A DNA stretch of 64,000 nucleotides from Pseudomonas sp. PICF141 (GTDB lineage: Bacteria > Pseudomonadota > Gammaproteobacteria > Pseudomonadales > Pseudomonadaceae), in assembly GCF_002286815.1 (NCBI RefSeq), contig NZ_MUNM01000073.1:94718-158717 (forward strand), written 5' to 3'. A program made the translations under genes and the position numbers. Position 1 is the stretch's first letter; every line of letters starts with the position of its first letter. Shown one piece after another: positions 8,390 to 17,304 of the stretch. Below the pieces are notes generated by a model. That model did not search any database. It was given only the letters and a program-made list of their open reading frames with translations, and was not told the DNA's origin.

Positions 8390-10339
8390 TCAGACGCGAA
8401 AGGCCTGAACGGCTGTATGCAATCGCCCGCCCAGCACCAACAAATTCTCCCCTTGTTCACGCCCCTCGCCGATGCGCAGCAGATTATCCCCACCCAATTG
8501 GTGAATCCGCTCACTGTGATCGCGTATTTCGCTGACAGCGCCGCTCTGTTGGGCGGTGACATCGGCGATGCGCACGGCGGTGTCGGCAATGGTCTGGATT
8601 GCCCCGACGATTTTATCCAGTGCCCCGTCGGCTGCCTGGGCCTGATTGGCCGTGGCTTCGGCGTGTTCGACCTGGGCACGCATGCCATCGACCGATTGCC
8701 GCGCGGCGGTTTGCAGGCCGGCGATCAATGTCTGGATCTCGGCCGTCGCCCCGGCGGTGCGTTGCGCCAGTGAGCGAACTTCCTCGGCCACCACTGCAAA
8801 CCCCCGGCCCATTTCTCCGGCACGGGCCGCTTCGATGGCGGCGTTCAGGGCCAGCAGATTGGTCTGGTCGGCAATCGAGCGGATCACCGTCAGTACACCG
8901 CCGATGGTCGCTGACTCCTCGGCCAGATGCTCGATCATTTGTGCGTTGCCTTGCACTTCACCCACCAACGCATGCAGGCCGGTGAGGCTCAGTCCGATCA
9001 CTTTCTGCCCGTGTTCCACCGCAAGTCCGGCATGGCGGCTGGCATCGGCGGCCTGGCTGGCGTCACCGGCGACTTGTTGAATCGTCGCTTCAAGCTCACC
9101 CAAAGAGTCGCGGATCAACGCGGTGTCGCCGGCCTGATGCTCGGCGCCACTGTGCAGGTCATTGCTTAATTCGGCCAACGTTCGGCTGCTGCCGGCGACT
9201 TGCTCGGCATTGAGGCGAATGGTGCCGACCAGGTCGACCAGATAGGCGCGCAAGCGATTGAGCGAGGCTTGAATGTCATGCAGCTCGCGGTTGGTCGCGC
9301 CCAGTTGAATGTCGCGGCTGAAGTCACCTTCGGCCCAGGTCGACAGCGCCGGGGCAAGGTTGGTCAGGGTTCGGGCCAGGCGTCGCTGCAAGGTATCGAT
9401 GAGCAATGCGATCAGCAGAATCAGCCCGATCATCACCCCTTGCATCAGCCGCACTTCGCTCTGGATCTGCCCGTGCTGGGCGCGCACCACCGGTTCCAGT
9501 CCGGCGATGGACTGCTGCACGGCGGTGATTTTCACGTGCGTCGCAGCGCTGAGGTCGGCGCGTTTCTGGATCTGTTCGCGGGTGCGCGCCAGTTCCGAAG
9601 GGTAGCGGCTGAGCAGGCTGTTGAGTTCCCGCTTAAGGCCGACGCCAACCTCTTCGGCGACGGTTTTCTCAGTGTTGTCCAACCCCATCATCGCGGCGAA
9701 ATCATCGGTATTCGATTCGGTGCTGGCGGTCACGCCAAGTAGCGGTAAAGCGTCCAGTTGCGCGGCTTGAGTGCGGATGTTAGCGACTTCCCGCTCGACA
9801 TCGGCGGCCAGTTCGCTACGACCACTGCTGACCAGTTTGTCCCGGGCCAGTGACAATTTACCCAAGTGCTGGGAAGCGACGAGCAAAGGCGTCAGATAGG
9901 ACGCGTTGCCACTGGCGTATTGGCTGAGTTGATCGAGGCTGGCGCTGAGTTCGCGTTCGGCCTGCAGCAGCAGTGCTTGCGGGTCGCCGGCGAGTTTGCC
10001 GGCGGCCAGCAGGTCGGTTTTGCCGAATTCAGCCAGATTCGACAGGCTGGGGCGCAAGGTATCGGCCAATGCCGGTGGCAACTCAGCGAGTTCCGCTTGC
10101 AAGGCGTCGATGGCCTGGCTGGCGCTGCTCAGGCGCAGGGCATCGCCGCTGGCCAGGTAATCCTCGACGTTGCGCGCTACTTCATTTTGAAACTGCTGAG
10201 AAAGGCCCAGATAACGCTCCATCAACAGATAGGGGCGCTCCAGGGCTTTTTGCGACCACCAGAGCGTGGCGCCAAGGGCCACGCACACGGCGACCAGAAG
10301 GAGGGTATTGAGGTTGGTCAACAGCTTCAAGCGCATCAT
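8390..10339 (-). CDS. ctpL: Methyl-accepting chemotaxis protein, CtpL-like
   Basis: The 649-aa chemoreceptor has an N-terminal membrane helix (about 7-27) and a long helical periplasmic sensor (about 30-300, rich in Leu/Ala/Gln heptads, like HBM-type four-helix bundles). A second membrane helix is at about 300-318 (MQGVMIGLILLIALLI), followed by a HAMP domain and the signalling domain with the hairpin tip IADQTNLLALNAAIEAARAG. In P. aeruginosa the receptor between dipZ and gcbA is CtpL, which mediates chemotaxis to inorganic phosphate at low concentration. The neighbours and the PHO box 48 nt upstream support the same role here. ATGATG offers two adjacent starts. No CheR-binding C-terminal pentapeptide is visible. 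Confidence 0.88.
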   Translation of the reverse strand: MMRLKLLTNLNTLLLVAVCVALGATLWWSQKALERPYLLMERYLGLSQQFQNEVARNVEDYLASGDALRLSSASQAIDALQAELAELPPALADTLRPSLSNLAEFGKTDLLAAGKLAGDPQALLLQAERELSASLDQLSQYASGNASYLTPLLVASQHLGKLSLARDKLVSSGRSELAADVEREVANIRTQAAQLDALPLLGVTASTESNTDDFAAMMGLDNTEKTVAEEVGVGLKRELNSLLSRYPSELARTREQIQKRADLSAATHVKITAVQQSIAGLEPVVRAQHGQIQSEVRLMQGVMIGLILLIALLIDTLQRRLARTLTNLAPALSTWAEGDFSRDIQLGATNRELHDIQASLNRLRAYLVDLVGTIRLNAEQVAGSSRTLAELSNDLHSGAEHQAGDTALIRDSLGELEATIQQVAGDASQAADASRHAGLAVEHGQKVIGLSLTGLHALVGEVQGNAQMIEHLAEESATIGGVLTVIRSIADQTNLLALNAAIEAARAGEMGRGFAVVAEEVRSLAQRTAGATAEIQTLIAGLQTAARQSVDGMRAQVEHAEATANQAQAADGALDKIVGAIQTIADTAVRIADVTAQQSGAVSEIRDHSERIHQLGGDNLLRIGEGREQGENLLVLGGRLHTAVQAFRV

Positions 10340-10386
10340 GGTCTACCAACGGCAGAATGGTAAGTGCCTGAAGTTATTGCGTTTCT

Positions 10387-10404
10387 ATTACAGAGTTATG
10401 ACCG
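10387..10404 (-). promoter_or_regulatory. Candidate PHO box upstream of ctpL
   Basis: On the minus strand the sequence CGGTCATAACTCTGTAAT matches the two PhoB half-sites CTGTCAT-N4-CTGTCAT with one mismatch in each. It lies within the last five codons and stop of gcbA and ends 48 nt before the ctpL start. This is the right place for a PhoB-activated promoter. Confidence 0.6.
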
Positions 10405-12052
10405 AATGGGTCGATTCCGATGAAAAAGTGGCACTTTGCTCTCGCGCGGCTTGTACCCGGTTACGTCCCTCGTTCTTCGCGCGGTACAGCGCCTCGTCGG
10501 CCTGGCTGGCCATCAGCAGACTGTCAGAATTTTCGCGCAATTCGACGACGCCGGCACTGAACGTGCACCACAGATCCTGCGGCTGAGCGGGGTAGTGAAT
10601 TTCGGCAAAGCGCTGACGGATTTCATCGAGCACCTTGCAGGCCGATTCGATATCAGTGTCCGGCATGACGATGGCGAACTCTTCGCCGCCATAACGGCCA
10701 ATGAAGTCGGTCTTGCGCAACCGCTGCTTGAGGAACAGCGCCAGGCTCTTGATCACTCGGTCGCCCATGGGATGGCCGTGACTGTCGTTGACCCGTTTGA
10801 AGTGGTCGATGTCGAGCATCGCAAAGCTCAGCGGCTTGCTTTCGCGGCGGGCGCGGAATGAACAGTCTTCGAGCAATTGCAGAATGTGAGTGTGGTTATA
10901 CAAACCGGTCAGGCTGTCGCGCACCATCCGCGCTTTCAGATTGCGCGCCCGCGCCGCGCGGTTGCGCACGGTGGTGATCAGGTGTCGTGGTTTGATCGGT
11001 TTGGTCAGAAAGTCGTCGCCGCCTTCGCTCATGGCGTCGAGTTGTTTGTCCAGATCGTCTTCGGCCGACAGATAAATGATCGGCACGCTGACATAGCGGT
11101 CGTTATGGCGGATCACCTTGGCCAGTTCGGTACCGGTGCAGGCCGGCATGTACATGTCGAGGATGATCAGGTCCGGCTGGAAATCCGCCAGTTCGGCCAT
11201 GGCCTGGATCGGTTCGATCAAGGTCCGCGTCACGATCCCGGCACTGTTGAGCAAGCGCTCGGTGTGCAAGGCCTGGGCGCGGGAGTCATCGATGATCAGC
11301 ACTTTATAGGGTTCGTACTGGGCGACGCAGGTCAGGACTTCGATTTTTTCCAGCAGGCTCGAGGCTTCGAGCGTGCCGGTGAGAAATTCCTGGCCTCCGG
11401 CACGCACGGCGGCGAGGCGGGTCGGGGTATCGGTTTCGTGCAGGCTGAAAAACAACAGCGGCAAGGGCTGATCAAGACCTTCCTGGGCTTCGGCCGCCAG
11501 TTTCAGGCCGATGCCGGCGCCGCTGAAGTCGACGTCCATGACAATCGCCGCCGGCAAGCGTTCGACCATCGAGGAGCGGAACGCGGCGACACTGTCGAGG
11601 GATTGGGCACTCAGCCCGAAAAATTCAAGTTGTTTGGCCAGCCGTTCGGCCCGGTCGTGATCTTGCAGCATCACGTAGATCGGCTTGCGCAGTGGCGGCA
11701 GGAAGGTTTGTTCGAGCTGATCGCCATGACGCAGGCCGGTGCGGGACAGGCGCTGCATCAGACGATTGAGTTCAGTGATCAGTCCGCTGCTCAGGCGTCC
11801 GCGATTGGCATCGACCGCTTCCAGCGACTGGCCGATGTGGCGCGCCAGTTGAGTGTGTTCCGGTTGTTCGAAACGTTCGGCAAAACGCAGCAGGCGCAGA
11901 TTGGCTTCACTCAGCTCCGACAAGTCGGTAGTGGACCATTCGTTGCGCTGCAGGCGTTGCCATATCTCAAGAATCTGACGTGCCTGATGAATTACCCGCT
12001 GGGCAAAATGGTGCTTGAGGCGCTCACGGCTGGGGTCTTCTGGCTCGGTCAT
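10388..12052 (-). CDS. gcbA: Response regulator-type diguanylate cyclase GcbA
   Basis: The 554-aa protein makes cyclic-di-GMP. After an N-terminal helical region (1-120) come a degenerate receiver-like domain (about 125-240) and a second receiver (about 247-365) with the phospho-acceptor Asp in LIILDMYMPACTG. The C-terminal GGDEF domain (about 385-540) has an intact RYGGEEFAIV active site. An RxxD inhibitory site (RKTD) lies five residues upstream of it, so product inhibition is expected. The genomic position matches PA4843/GcbA, known to promote initial attachment in P. fluorescens Pf0-1. The last codons double as a PHO box for the next gene. Confidence 0.92.
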   Translation of the reverse strand: MTEPEDPSRERLKHHFAQRVIHQARQILEIWQRLQRNEWSTTDLSELSEANLRLLRFAERFEQPEHTQLARHIGQSLEAVDANRGRLSSGLITELNRLMQRLSRTGLRHGDQLEQTFLPPLRKPIYVMLQDHDRAERLAKQLEFFGLSAQSLDSVAAFRSSMVERLPAAIVMDVDFSGAGIGLKLAAEAQEGLDQPLPLLFFSLHETDTPTRLAAVRAGGQEFLTGTLEASSLLEKIEVLTCVAQYEPYKVLIIDDSRAQALHTERLLNSAGIVTRTLIEPIQAMAELADFQPDLIILDMYMPACTGTELAKVIRHNDRYVSVPIIYLSAEDDLDKQLDAMSEGGDDFLTKPIKPRHLITTVRNRAARARNLKARMVRDSLTGLYNHTHILQLLEDCSFRARRESKPLSFAMLDIDHFKRVNDSHGHPMGDRVIKSLALFLKQRLRKTDFIGRYGGEEFAIVMPDTDIESACKVLDEIRQRFAEIHYPAQPQDLWCTFSAGVVELRENSDSLLMASQADEALYRAKNEGRNRVQAAREQSATFSSESTHSVITL

Positions 12053-12378
12053 ATCCTGACTACTAGGTAGGGTGCATGCTGAGATCGACTGGTGGCTCTA
12101 TGCTAGCACCTCTTTTCGATTGCATGAGTGTCGCAGGTCAATAATCTGCGAAGCGATGTTATTCAGTTTCTGACCCGTGAGTCTCGGCCAGAGCGTCACT
12201 GGCCGATAGAGCCTGATGAATCAGGTGTTTGAGGACATCTCCTGGTCATTTCAAGGCAACTTCCCATGTCTCGGCGAGCCTCGTCTGTCAGGTATTTCTG
12301 ATTTTTCGGCCAAACGATCCGGTCGGGAATTGCGGCTGATAGGGTTCAGGGATTCCCTTAGTCGCTCGTCTGCAAACC
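12053..12378. other. Divergent intergenic region between gcbA and the T6SS hcp unit
   Basis: This 326-nt gap must hold the gcbA promoter (minus strand) and the start of the rightward unit. A short frame from 12216 has no recognisable product. I see no convincing promoter boxes or repeats. The ATG at 12379 lacks a clear Shine-Dalgarno sequence, so the true start of the next gene could differ. Confidence 0.5.
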
Positions 12379-13530
12379 ATGACCCAGTGTTTCAAACAAC
12401 ACCCCATAGATGATCAGCGCCTGAACCAAAACAGCACGCCCGTTGCTGACTGTGAATGCAAAGAGGTGCGGCTTTATGGCAGCAAGACCCTCGTTACGGA
12501 CGTGCCGATTCTGACTTGCGCATGCCTCTGGCGTACCTTCCAGCGCGAGGCGGAAGAAATCGTCGCACCTAAAGGCGTATTGATTGCGGACCCCGTTGAG
12601 CGCAACCGCGCTATCAATGCTGCGTACGCTCGACTTTGGTTGCACGACTCGCGGTTTCAGTGGGCCGGGTTGGCGGCGTTTGCTTCCAAGCAGGTCGGTT
12701 GCGGATTGTTGCATGCGGCGGACAGCGTCGAACGCATCAGTGATGAGCGTGAGACGAGGCAGGTATTGCGAGACAGCCGCCGCGAATCCGGATTATTGAC
12801 GACGGGCAAGATGGCCGAGCAGACAGATGCGTTGCGTAACTATAGAGAAGCCGATGCGCGCAATCCTGTGCCATCTGTGGATTTTCGTTCAGCGGGGGAA
12901 GACTTGTCGTTGGTGCAACAGCAATTCCGGCATGTGCACGACATGATGGCGCTGGGCAATACCACGCTGTTTCTGGATGTTTATCCGCTGCATGAGTTTT
13001 ATGCGAAGCGTGGGTTGGGGGAGTTGAAGCAGTGTCTGAAGGCGCGGGCGGGCATCTATGGGCATTCAAAGTTTCCGGTGCTTTGGCCGGTGAGGCAGGA
13101 AAAGCTCCAGTTCGGAATGGATTATCCCGAAATTTTGCCAGCTTTTGAGGCGATAGAGGCAGGGGACATTTTCAGAAGCGTGGAGTATTTGGCGCTGCAT
13201 GAGCAGAAAAATATTCTCCAGCCGACAATTTACCAAGATCGTCGATTGGTGGCTTTGCTGCGTGGCAACCACGCTTCCTACGTCACGGGGTTTCCTTCAG
13301 GCGTTGCCCAGGCAATTGAGCTGACCCTTACCAGCCAATGCCAGCGCGTCGAGGACGGGCGAACTATCGTTTTTGGCGACAACCCGCTGGCGGACTTGTC
13401 GGACCTCAAGCAACGAATGGCATTCGTACTCCGGGCGGCGACACGCTTTGATCAGATGCTCAGCGATCACAACCGTAGTGCATTAGAGCAATCGATCAAC
13501 GAGATCGCATCGGGCGGCAGCGGGCTATGA
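12379..13530 (+). CDS. Hcp-linked protein, DUF2515-like (unknown function)
   Basis: The 383-aa soluble protein has no signal peptide. The segment NRAINAAYARLWLHDSRFQWAG and the following FASKQVGCGL resemble the core pattern of DUF2515 (Bacillus YppC-like) proteins. That family call is from memory and tentative. The rest is helical and rich in charged residues. It is the first gene of a tightly overlapping set with a membrane protein, Hcp and a small protein; its stop overlaps the next start by 4 nt (ATGA). In pseudomonads, unknown genes tied to hcp are often T6SS cargo or accessory proteins, so a cargo role is possible but unproven. No nuclease, lipase or peptidase motif is visible. Base composition looks more AT-rich than the flanking core genes. 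Confidence 0.6.
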   Translation: MTQCFKQHPIDDQRLNQNSTPVADCECKEVRLYGSKTLVTDVPILTCACLWRTFQREAEEIVAPKGVLIADPVERNRAINAAYARLWLHDSRFQWAGLAAFASKQVGCGLLHAADSVERISDERETRQVLRDSRRESGLLTTGKMAEQTDALRNYREADARNPVPSVDFRSAGEDLSLVQQQFRHVHDMMALGNTTLFLDVYPLHEFYAKRGLGELKQCLKARAGIYGHSKFPVLWPVRQEKLQFGMDYPEILPAFEAIEAGDIFRSVEYLALHEQKNILQPTIYQDRRLVALLRGNHASYVTGFPSGVAQAIELTLTSQCQRVEDGRTIVFGDNPLADLSDLKQRMAFVLRAATRFDQMLSDHNRSALEQSINEIASGGSGL

Positions 13531-14246
13531 ATCTGCGACCACGGTTATTGGGCAGGCGCTGCTGCGCCAACCTTCTGCTTCTGGCTGTTGTAGCTTGGGC
13601 CGCCATACATCAGCTAACGCAACCTCTCTGGGATGAGCCGGAAATCGTCCTGAAAATGGGTGGTACCTATGACGATTTACGCAGGAACTCTTCAGCCCCG
13701 TTTAGTCCGGAGATACGAGGGCACATCTGGTTTGGCATTCCCAAGGTCGATGCAAAATTGCGATTCGTCGACCCGCAGTTCGGGTTTACCACGCCTGCAG
13801 CGCGCTTTTTTACTGTCGACTTTGACGACAATGTCATTTACAGCCTCCGCATGTCCCCCCAGATCGAACCGCTCCTGATTGATGACGCGCTTAAAGTTGT
13901 TCTCGACCTGCAAGACCAATGGCGCGCTAAAGGTTGGGTGGCGAAGGGGCTGCGAAACAATCCCACGATCGTCGATACACCTGAGTGGCGGGCCTACCTG
14001 CGCAAAGGAATTCTCGCAGGGATAACCTACTGGCAAGCCGACGATAAGTATCAGGTCATGCTGGTACTGGCTCGCTTCGAGGATTACCGAAATCCGACCG
14101 AAGAGCGCTACCTCATCACCCTCGCACTTGCCAAACCCTGGATCCCCTTCGCCGAAATCGAAGACCGATATGACGAACCCAGTCACTTCCCCGCCCCGCA
14201 ACCCGAACAAAAAGGAGCCCCACCATGCCAACTCCCGCCTTCATGA
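13527..14246 (+). CDS. Membrane-anchored protein in hcp unit
   Basis: The 239-aa protein begins with a basic N-terminus (MNLRPRLLGRRCCAN) and one hydrophobic helix (LLLLAVVAWAAIHQL, about 16-30). It is therefore probably anchored in the inner membrane with its globular part in the periplasm. That part is rich in aromatic residues and Asp. The family was not recognised. It overlaps the upstream gene by 4 nt and the hcp start by 22 nt, a strong sign of coupled translation. Periplasmic facing next to a possible T6SS cargo would fit an immunity or accessory protein, but this is inference only. Confidence 0.6.
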   Translation: MNLRPRLLGRRCCANLLLLAVVAWAAIHQLTQPLWDEPEIVLKMGGTYDDLRRNSSAPFSPEIRGHIWFGIPKVDAKLRFVDPQFGFTTPAARFFTVDFDDNVIYSLRMSPQIEPLLIDDALKVVLDLQDQWRAKGWVAKGLRNNPTIVDTPEWRAYLRKGILAGITYWQADDKYQVMLVLARFEDYRNPTEERYLITLALAKPWIPFAEIEDRYDEPSHFPAPQPEQKGAPPCQLPPS

Positions 14247-14731
14247 CCCTCAAGGGTGAAAGACAAGGCCTGATCAGCGCAGGTGCCTTCACCGAAGCGT
14301 CAGTGGGCAACGTCTATCAGTTGGGCCGCGAAGACCAGATCATGATTCAGGCCCTGAGCCATGGCATTTTCGTGCCCAAAGGGGCGGGAGCGGGACGTCG
14401 GATGCACAAGCCCTTGATCATCACCAAGGCCATCGACAAAGCGTCGCCGCTGATTAACATCGCTCTGTGTTCCGGGGAGTTGCTCAGCCAGTGCCGTGTC
14501 GAGTGGTATCGCACCTCGGCTCACGGAACGCAGGAACATTTCTACACGATGGAGCTGGAAGACGCGGTAATCGTCGGCGCCGAAGTGCTCATGCCTCATT
14601 GTCAGGACCCCGGCACCGCTCACCTGACTCAACTGGAAAAGGTCCACTTCAGCTATCGGCGGATCTATTGGCGGCATGAGGTCAGCCGGACCATGGGTTC
14701 CGACGAATGGCGTGCCGAGGCGCAGGAATGA
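14225..14731 (+). CDS. hcp: T6SS tube protein Hcp
   Basis: The 168-aa protein belongs to the Hcp1/Salmonella-type branch: start PTPAFMTLKGERQG, middle KPLIITKAIDKASPL and WYRTSAHGTQEHFYTMEL, then MPHCQDPGTAHLTQLEKVHFSYR without the spaces shown here as separate motifs MPHCQDP and HFSYRRIYW. Hcp forms hexameric rings that stack into the secreted inner tube and can carry small effectors in the ring lumen. No other T6SS structural genes lie in the window, so this is an orphan copy that would depend on a core cluster elsewhere. It overlaps both neighbours (22 nt and 4 nt). Confidence 0.9.
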   Translation: MPTPAFMTLKGERQGLISAGAFTEASVGNVYQLGREDQIMIQALSHGIFVPKGAGAGRRMHKPLIITKAIDKASPLINIALCSGELLSQCRVEWYRTSAHGTQEHFYTMELEDAVIVGAEVLMPHCQDPGTAHLTQLEKVHFSYRRIYWRHEVSRTMGSDEWRAEAQE

Positions 14732-15204
14732 GGCTGGTCAATGAAATGCATCTGTCCGCGTGGGAGCGCCAACATGCTTATCCCAGCGAGCAAGCACTGG
14801 AGCACGTGCGCCAGGCGTTGCTCGATCGGCAATCCATCGACGGCCTTGATGAATTGCGTGCGGCGTTACTGATCAATATCGACAGCGAGGTGCTGGAGCA
14901 GGTCGAGGGTGGCCAGTGGTGGCTGATCCGCACGGAGGCCGACTTGGGCGACTGGGTAATGCCGAGGCCTGCATTCGATCAGGCGGTGATCGAATTGATG
15001 AAAAATCCACCGGTTCAACCTTCGCGATCGCCAAGGATCTTTCGCCTCGTTGACAGCGTCACGGCCGAGCCGCTGGCGCAGTTGTCGTACCTGGCCACGA
15101 TAGATGGGCAGTCTGTGCAGCGTCGAACCGATAGCGAGGGCATCGCCCATCTTTTTGCGCCGGCCGGGGTGCAGCAGATTTCAATGAAGATCATCGGCGT
15201 TTAG
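14728..15204 (+). CDS. Hypothetical protein coupled to hcp
   Basis: The 158-aa protein of unknown family has two apparent parts. The first is an N-terminal acidic helical part (1-95). The second is a beta-rich segment (about 100-158, FRLVDSVTAEPLAQLSY ... RTDSEGIAHLFAPAG) that resembles the small Ig-like repeats found in VgrG and PAAR proteins. The ATG at 14728 overlaps the hcp stop (ATGA); a longer frame from 14707 would sit entirely inside hcp. A role as an Hcp chaperone or cargo adaptor is plausible but not shown. Confidence 0.65.
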   Translation: MRLVNEMHLSAWERQHAYPSEQALEHVRQALLDRQSIDGLDELRAALLINIDSEVLEQVEGGQWWLIRTEADLGDWVMPRPAFDQAVIELMKNPPVQPSRSPRIFRLVDSVTAEPLAQLSYLATIDGQSVQRRTDSEGIAHLFAPAGVQQISMKIIGV

Positions 15205-15356
15205 CGCTGGCATGGTTACTTGAGTTTATTGGCAACGGCTGTCGCAGCTCAGGGCAATATTTTGCGGATAGACGTAACGGCAGGTGCCGGTAAAAGGCAC
15301 GTTGTTGTATGGTTGTGGTCGAACCGATGAACCCAAGTGATTGAAAGGATACCGCC

Positions 15357-16424
15357 ATGCTGGACTGGAAGAACCGCACAGGCAGCGCGCCTGAGCGTGC
15401 CGCTGAACCGAAATCGGCCACCCGCAGTTATTTTGGCGGCCTGTTGTTCAGCCGGGCGCTGGCTACTCTGATTGTTCTTTACCTGTTGGTAGCGATCGCG
15501 CTGGGCTGGTACTGGAGCCAGGAGCCGGCGCTGTTCCCGGTTCAGCAGAATGCCCAGGTGGCGGCCGAGAAAGAAGGCAAGCAGATGGTGGTCGGCTACA
15601 CCACGGTGGAAACCCTCAAGACCGTTGCCAATACCTTGCTGACCAAGCCGGGTGGCTATATTTCCAACGACCGTTTCCCGCCGGGTCTGTGGATGGACAA
15701 CATGCCGAGCTGGGAATATGGCGTGTTGGTCCAGGTCCGTGACCTGAGTCGTGCGCTGCGTAAAGACTTCGCCCGTTCCCAGTCACAGTCCGCCGAAGAC
15801 GCCGACCTGGCCAAGGCCGAGCCGCGTTTCAACTTCGACAACAAAAGCTGGGTGCTGCCATCCAGTGAATCGGAGTACCTGGAAGGCATCAACTCCCTGA
15901 GCCGTTATCAGGCACGTCTGTCGGGGCCTGACCAGAAAAGTGCGCTGTTCTATGCCCGCGCCGACAACCTGAACAACTGGCTGGGTGATGTCGGAACCCG
16001 TCTGGGTTCGCTGTCGCAACGGCTGTCGGCCAGTGTTGGCCGGGTCAAGCTCAATACCGCGCTGAAAACTGAAGTACCGGCGCTCGGTCAAGTGCCGCAG
16101 GTGGACGAAGAAGTCGTCGAGACCCCATGGCTACAGATCGATAACGTGTTCTACGAAGCCCGCGGTCAGGCCTGGGCGTTGTCCCACCTGCTGCGTGCCA
16201 TCGAAGTCGATTTTGCCGATGTGCTGGCGAAGAAAAACGCCACGGTCAGCGTGCGCCAGATCATTCGTGAGCTGGAAGCCTCGCAAGAACCGGTCTGGAG
16301 CCCGATGATCCTCAACGGCAGCGGCTTCGGTGTGTTGGCCAACCACTCGCTGGTCATGGCCAATTACATCTCCCGGGCCAATGCCGCGGTGATCGATTTG
16401 CGTCAACTGCTCAATCAGGGCTGA
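15357..16424 (+). CDS. DUF2333 family membrane protein
   Basis: The 355-aa protein has a short cytoplasmic N-terminus and one membrane helix (about 34-53, ALATLIVLYLLVAIALGWYW). A large periplasmic domain typical of DUF2333 follows (KPGGYISNDRFPPGLWMDNMP, then the WEYGVLVQVRDLSRALR segment). Function is unknown. The family is conserved next to the SUI1/speA genes in Pseudomonas (PA4841 region). It is 3 nt upstream of the NUDIX gene and is probably cotranscribed with it. In relatives gcbA is close by; here the hcp unit lies between. Confidence 0.85.
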   Translation: MLDWKNRTGSAPERAAEPKSATRSYFGGLLFSRALATLIVLYLLVAIALGWYWSQEPALFPVQQNAQVAAEKEGKQMVVGYTTVETLKTVANTLLTKPGGYISNDRFPPGLWMDNMPSWEYGVLVQVRDLSRALRKDFARSQSQSAEDADLAKAEPRFNFDNKSWVLPSSESEYLEGINSLSRYQARLSGPDQKSALFYARADNLNNWLGDVGTRLGSLSQRLSASVGRVKLNTALKTEVPALGQVPQVDEEVVETPWLQIDNVFYEARGQAWALSHLLRAIEVDFADVLAKKNATVSVRQIIRELEASQEPVWSPMILNGSGFGVLANHSLVMANYISRANAAVIDLRQLLNQG

Positions 16425-16427
16425 GTC

Positions 16428-16997
16428 ATGGTTGATAACTCCATCGATGGCATGCGGGAGGCCGCCCATCGTGCGGCCTCCGATGCCGAACAGATCGCCT
16501 GGGTCGACGAGCAGGACAACCTGCTCGGTGCTCTGGTGCGCTCAGACCTGCGCGAACGCGGGCTGATCGGGCGTGGCACCTACATCATGTTGTTCAACTC
16601 CGCCGGTGAGTTGTGCGTACACCGGCGCACATTGAGCAAAGCGATCTACCCCGGTTACTGGGACGTGGCGGCCGGTGGCATGGTATTGGCCACCGAAACT
16701 TACGCCGAATCGGCGGCCCGAGAGCTGGAAGAAGAGCTGGGCGTGAGCGGTGTGGAACTGACGGCTCATGATCACTTTTTCTTCGAAGACACCGGCAACC
16801 GACTCTGGTGCTCGGCGTTTTCGGCGGTATGGGACGGCCCGTTGATCCTGCAACCGGAGGAAGTGCTGGAAGCGTGCTTTATCCCGATCGACCAGGTCAT
16901 GCTGGAAATCACGCAGAAGCCTTATTGCCCGGACTCTCTGGCAGCTTTACAGCGTTATCTGAAGGCCCGGCAAACCGACGTCGCAAAGAAGGTATAA
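16428..16997 (+). CDS. NUDIX hydrolase
   Basis: The 189-aa protein has a complete Nudix box, GMVLATETYAESAARELEEE followed by LGV (pattern Gx5Ex7REUxEExGU), at about residues 84-106. Enzymes of this type hydrolyse nucleoside-diphosphate-linked compounds. The order of domains (an N-terminal WVDEQDNLLG-type segment before the Nudix fold) resembles isopentenyl-diphosphate-isomerase-like and YfcD-like Nudix proteins. Substrate cannot be deduced. The start lies 3 nt after the DUF2333 stop. Confidence 0.85.
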   Translation: MVDNSIDGMREAAHRAASDAEQIAWVDEQDNLLGALVRSDLRERGLIGRGTYIMLFNSAGELCVHRRTLSKAIYPGYWDVAAGGMVLATETYAESAARELEEELGVSGVELTAHDHFFFEDTGNRLWCSAFSAVWDGPLILQPEEVLEACFIPIDQVMLEITQKPYCPDSLAALQRYLKARQTDVAKKV

Positions 16998-17088
16998 ATT
17001 GGCGCCGATTGGCTCTTAGCAATCGGCGTTTTTGCCGTTACACTGCGCGACCTTTTCAAACTGAACCGGTAATGCTTGTTGTAGAAAT

Positions 17089-17185
17089 GTAGGAGCTGTC
17101 GAGTGCAACGAGGCTGCGATCTTTTGATTTTTCTTTTGAATCAAGATCAAAAGATCGCAGCCTCGTTGCACTCGACAGCTCCTAC
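17089..17185. repeat. Perfect 40-bp inverted repeat
   Basis: Arms at 17089-17128 and 17146-17185 are exact reverse complements over 40 bp with a 17-nt loop. They begin GTAGGAGCTGTCGAG and end CTCGACAGCTCCTAC. The inner part contains GGCTGCGATCTTTTGAT, also found in the hairpin at 51659-51741. It may act as a bidirectional terminator after the NUDIX gene. Confidence 0.9.
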
Positions 17186-17304
17186 GCTCATACACCGATG
17201 TATTACGGTCCAGTAGCGCTGCCCCTGCCTGAGTGGGGCTTCGCGGTCGATGGCTCCCTCCCGGGTTGCCGCGACCAGTCTTTGTCCTCCCAAGAGGATT
17301 GCCG

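Noticed and set aside
10877..12070. Plus-strand frame of 397 codons opposite gcbA
   Set aside because: Antisense of a GGDEF protein, Gln/His/Arg-biased, without a domain.
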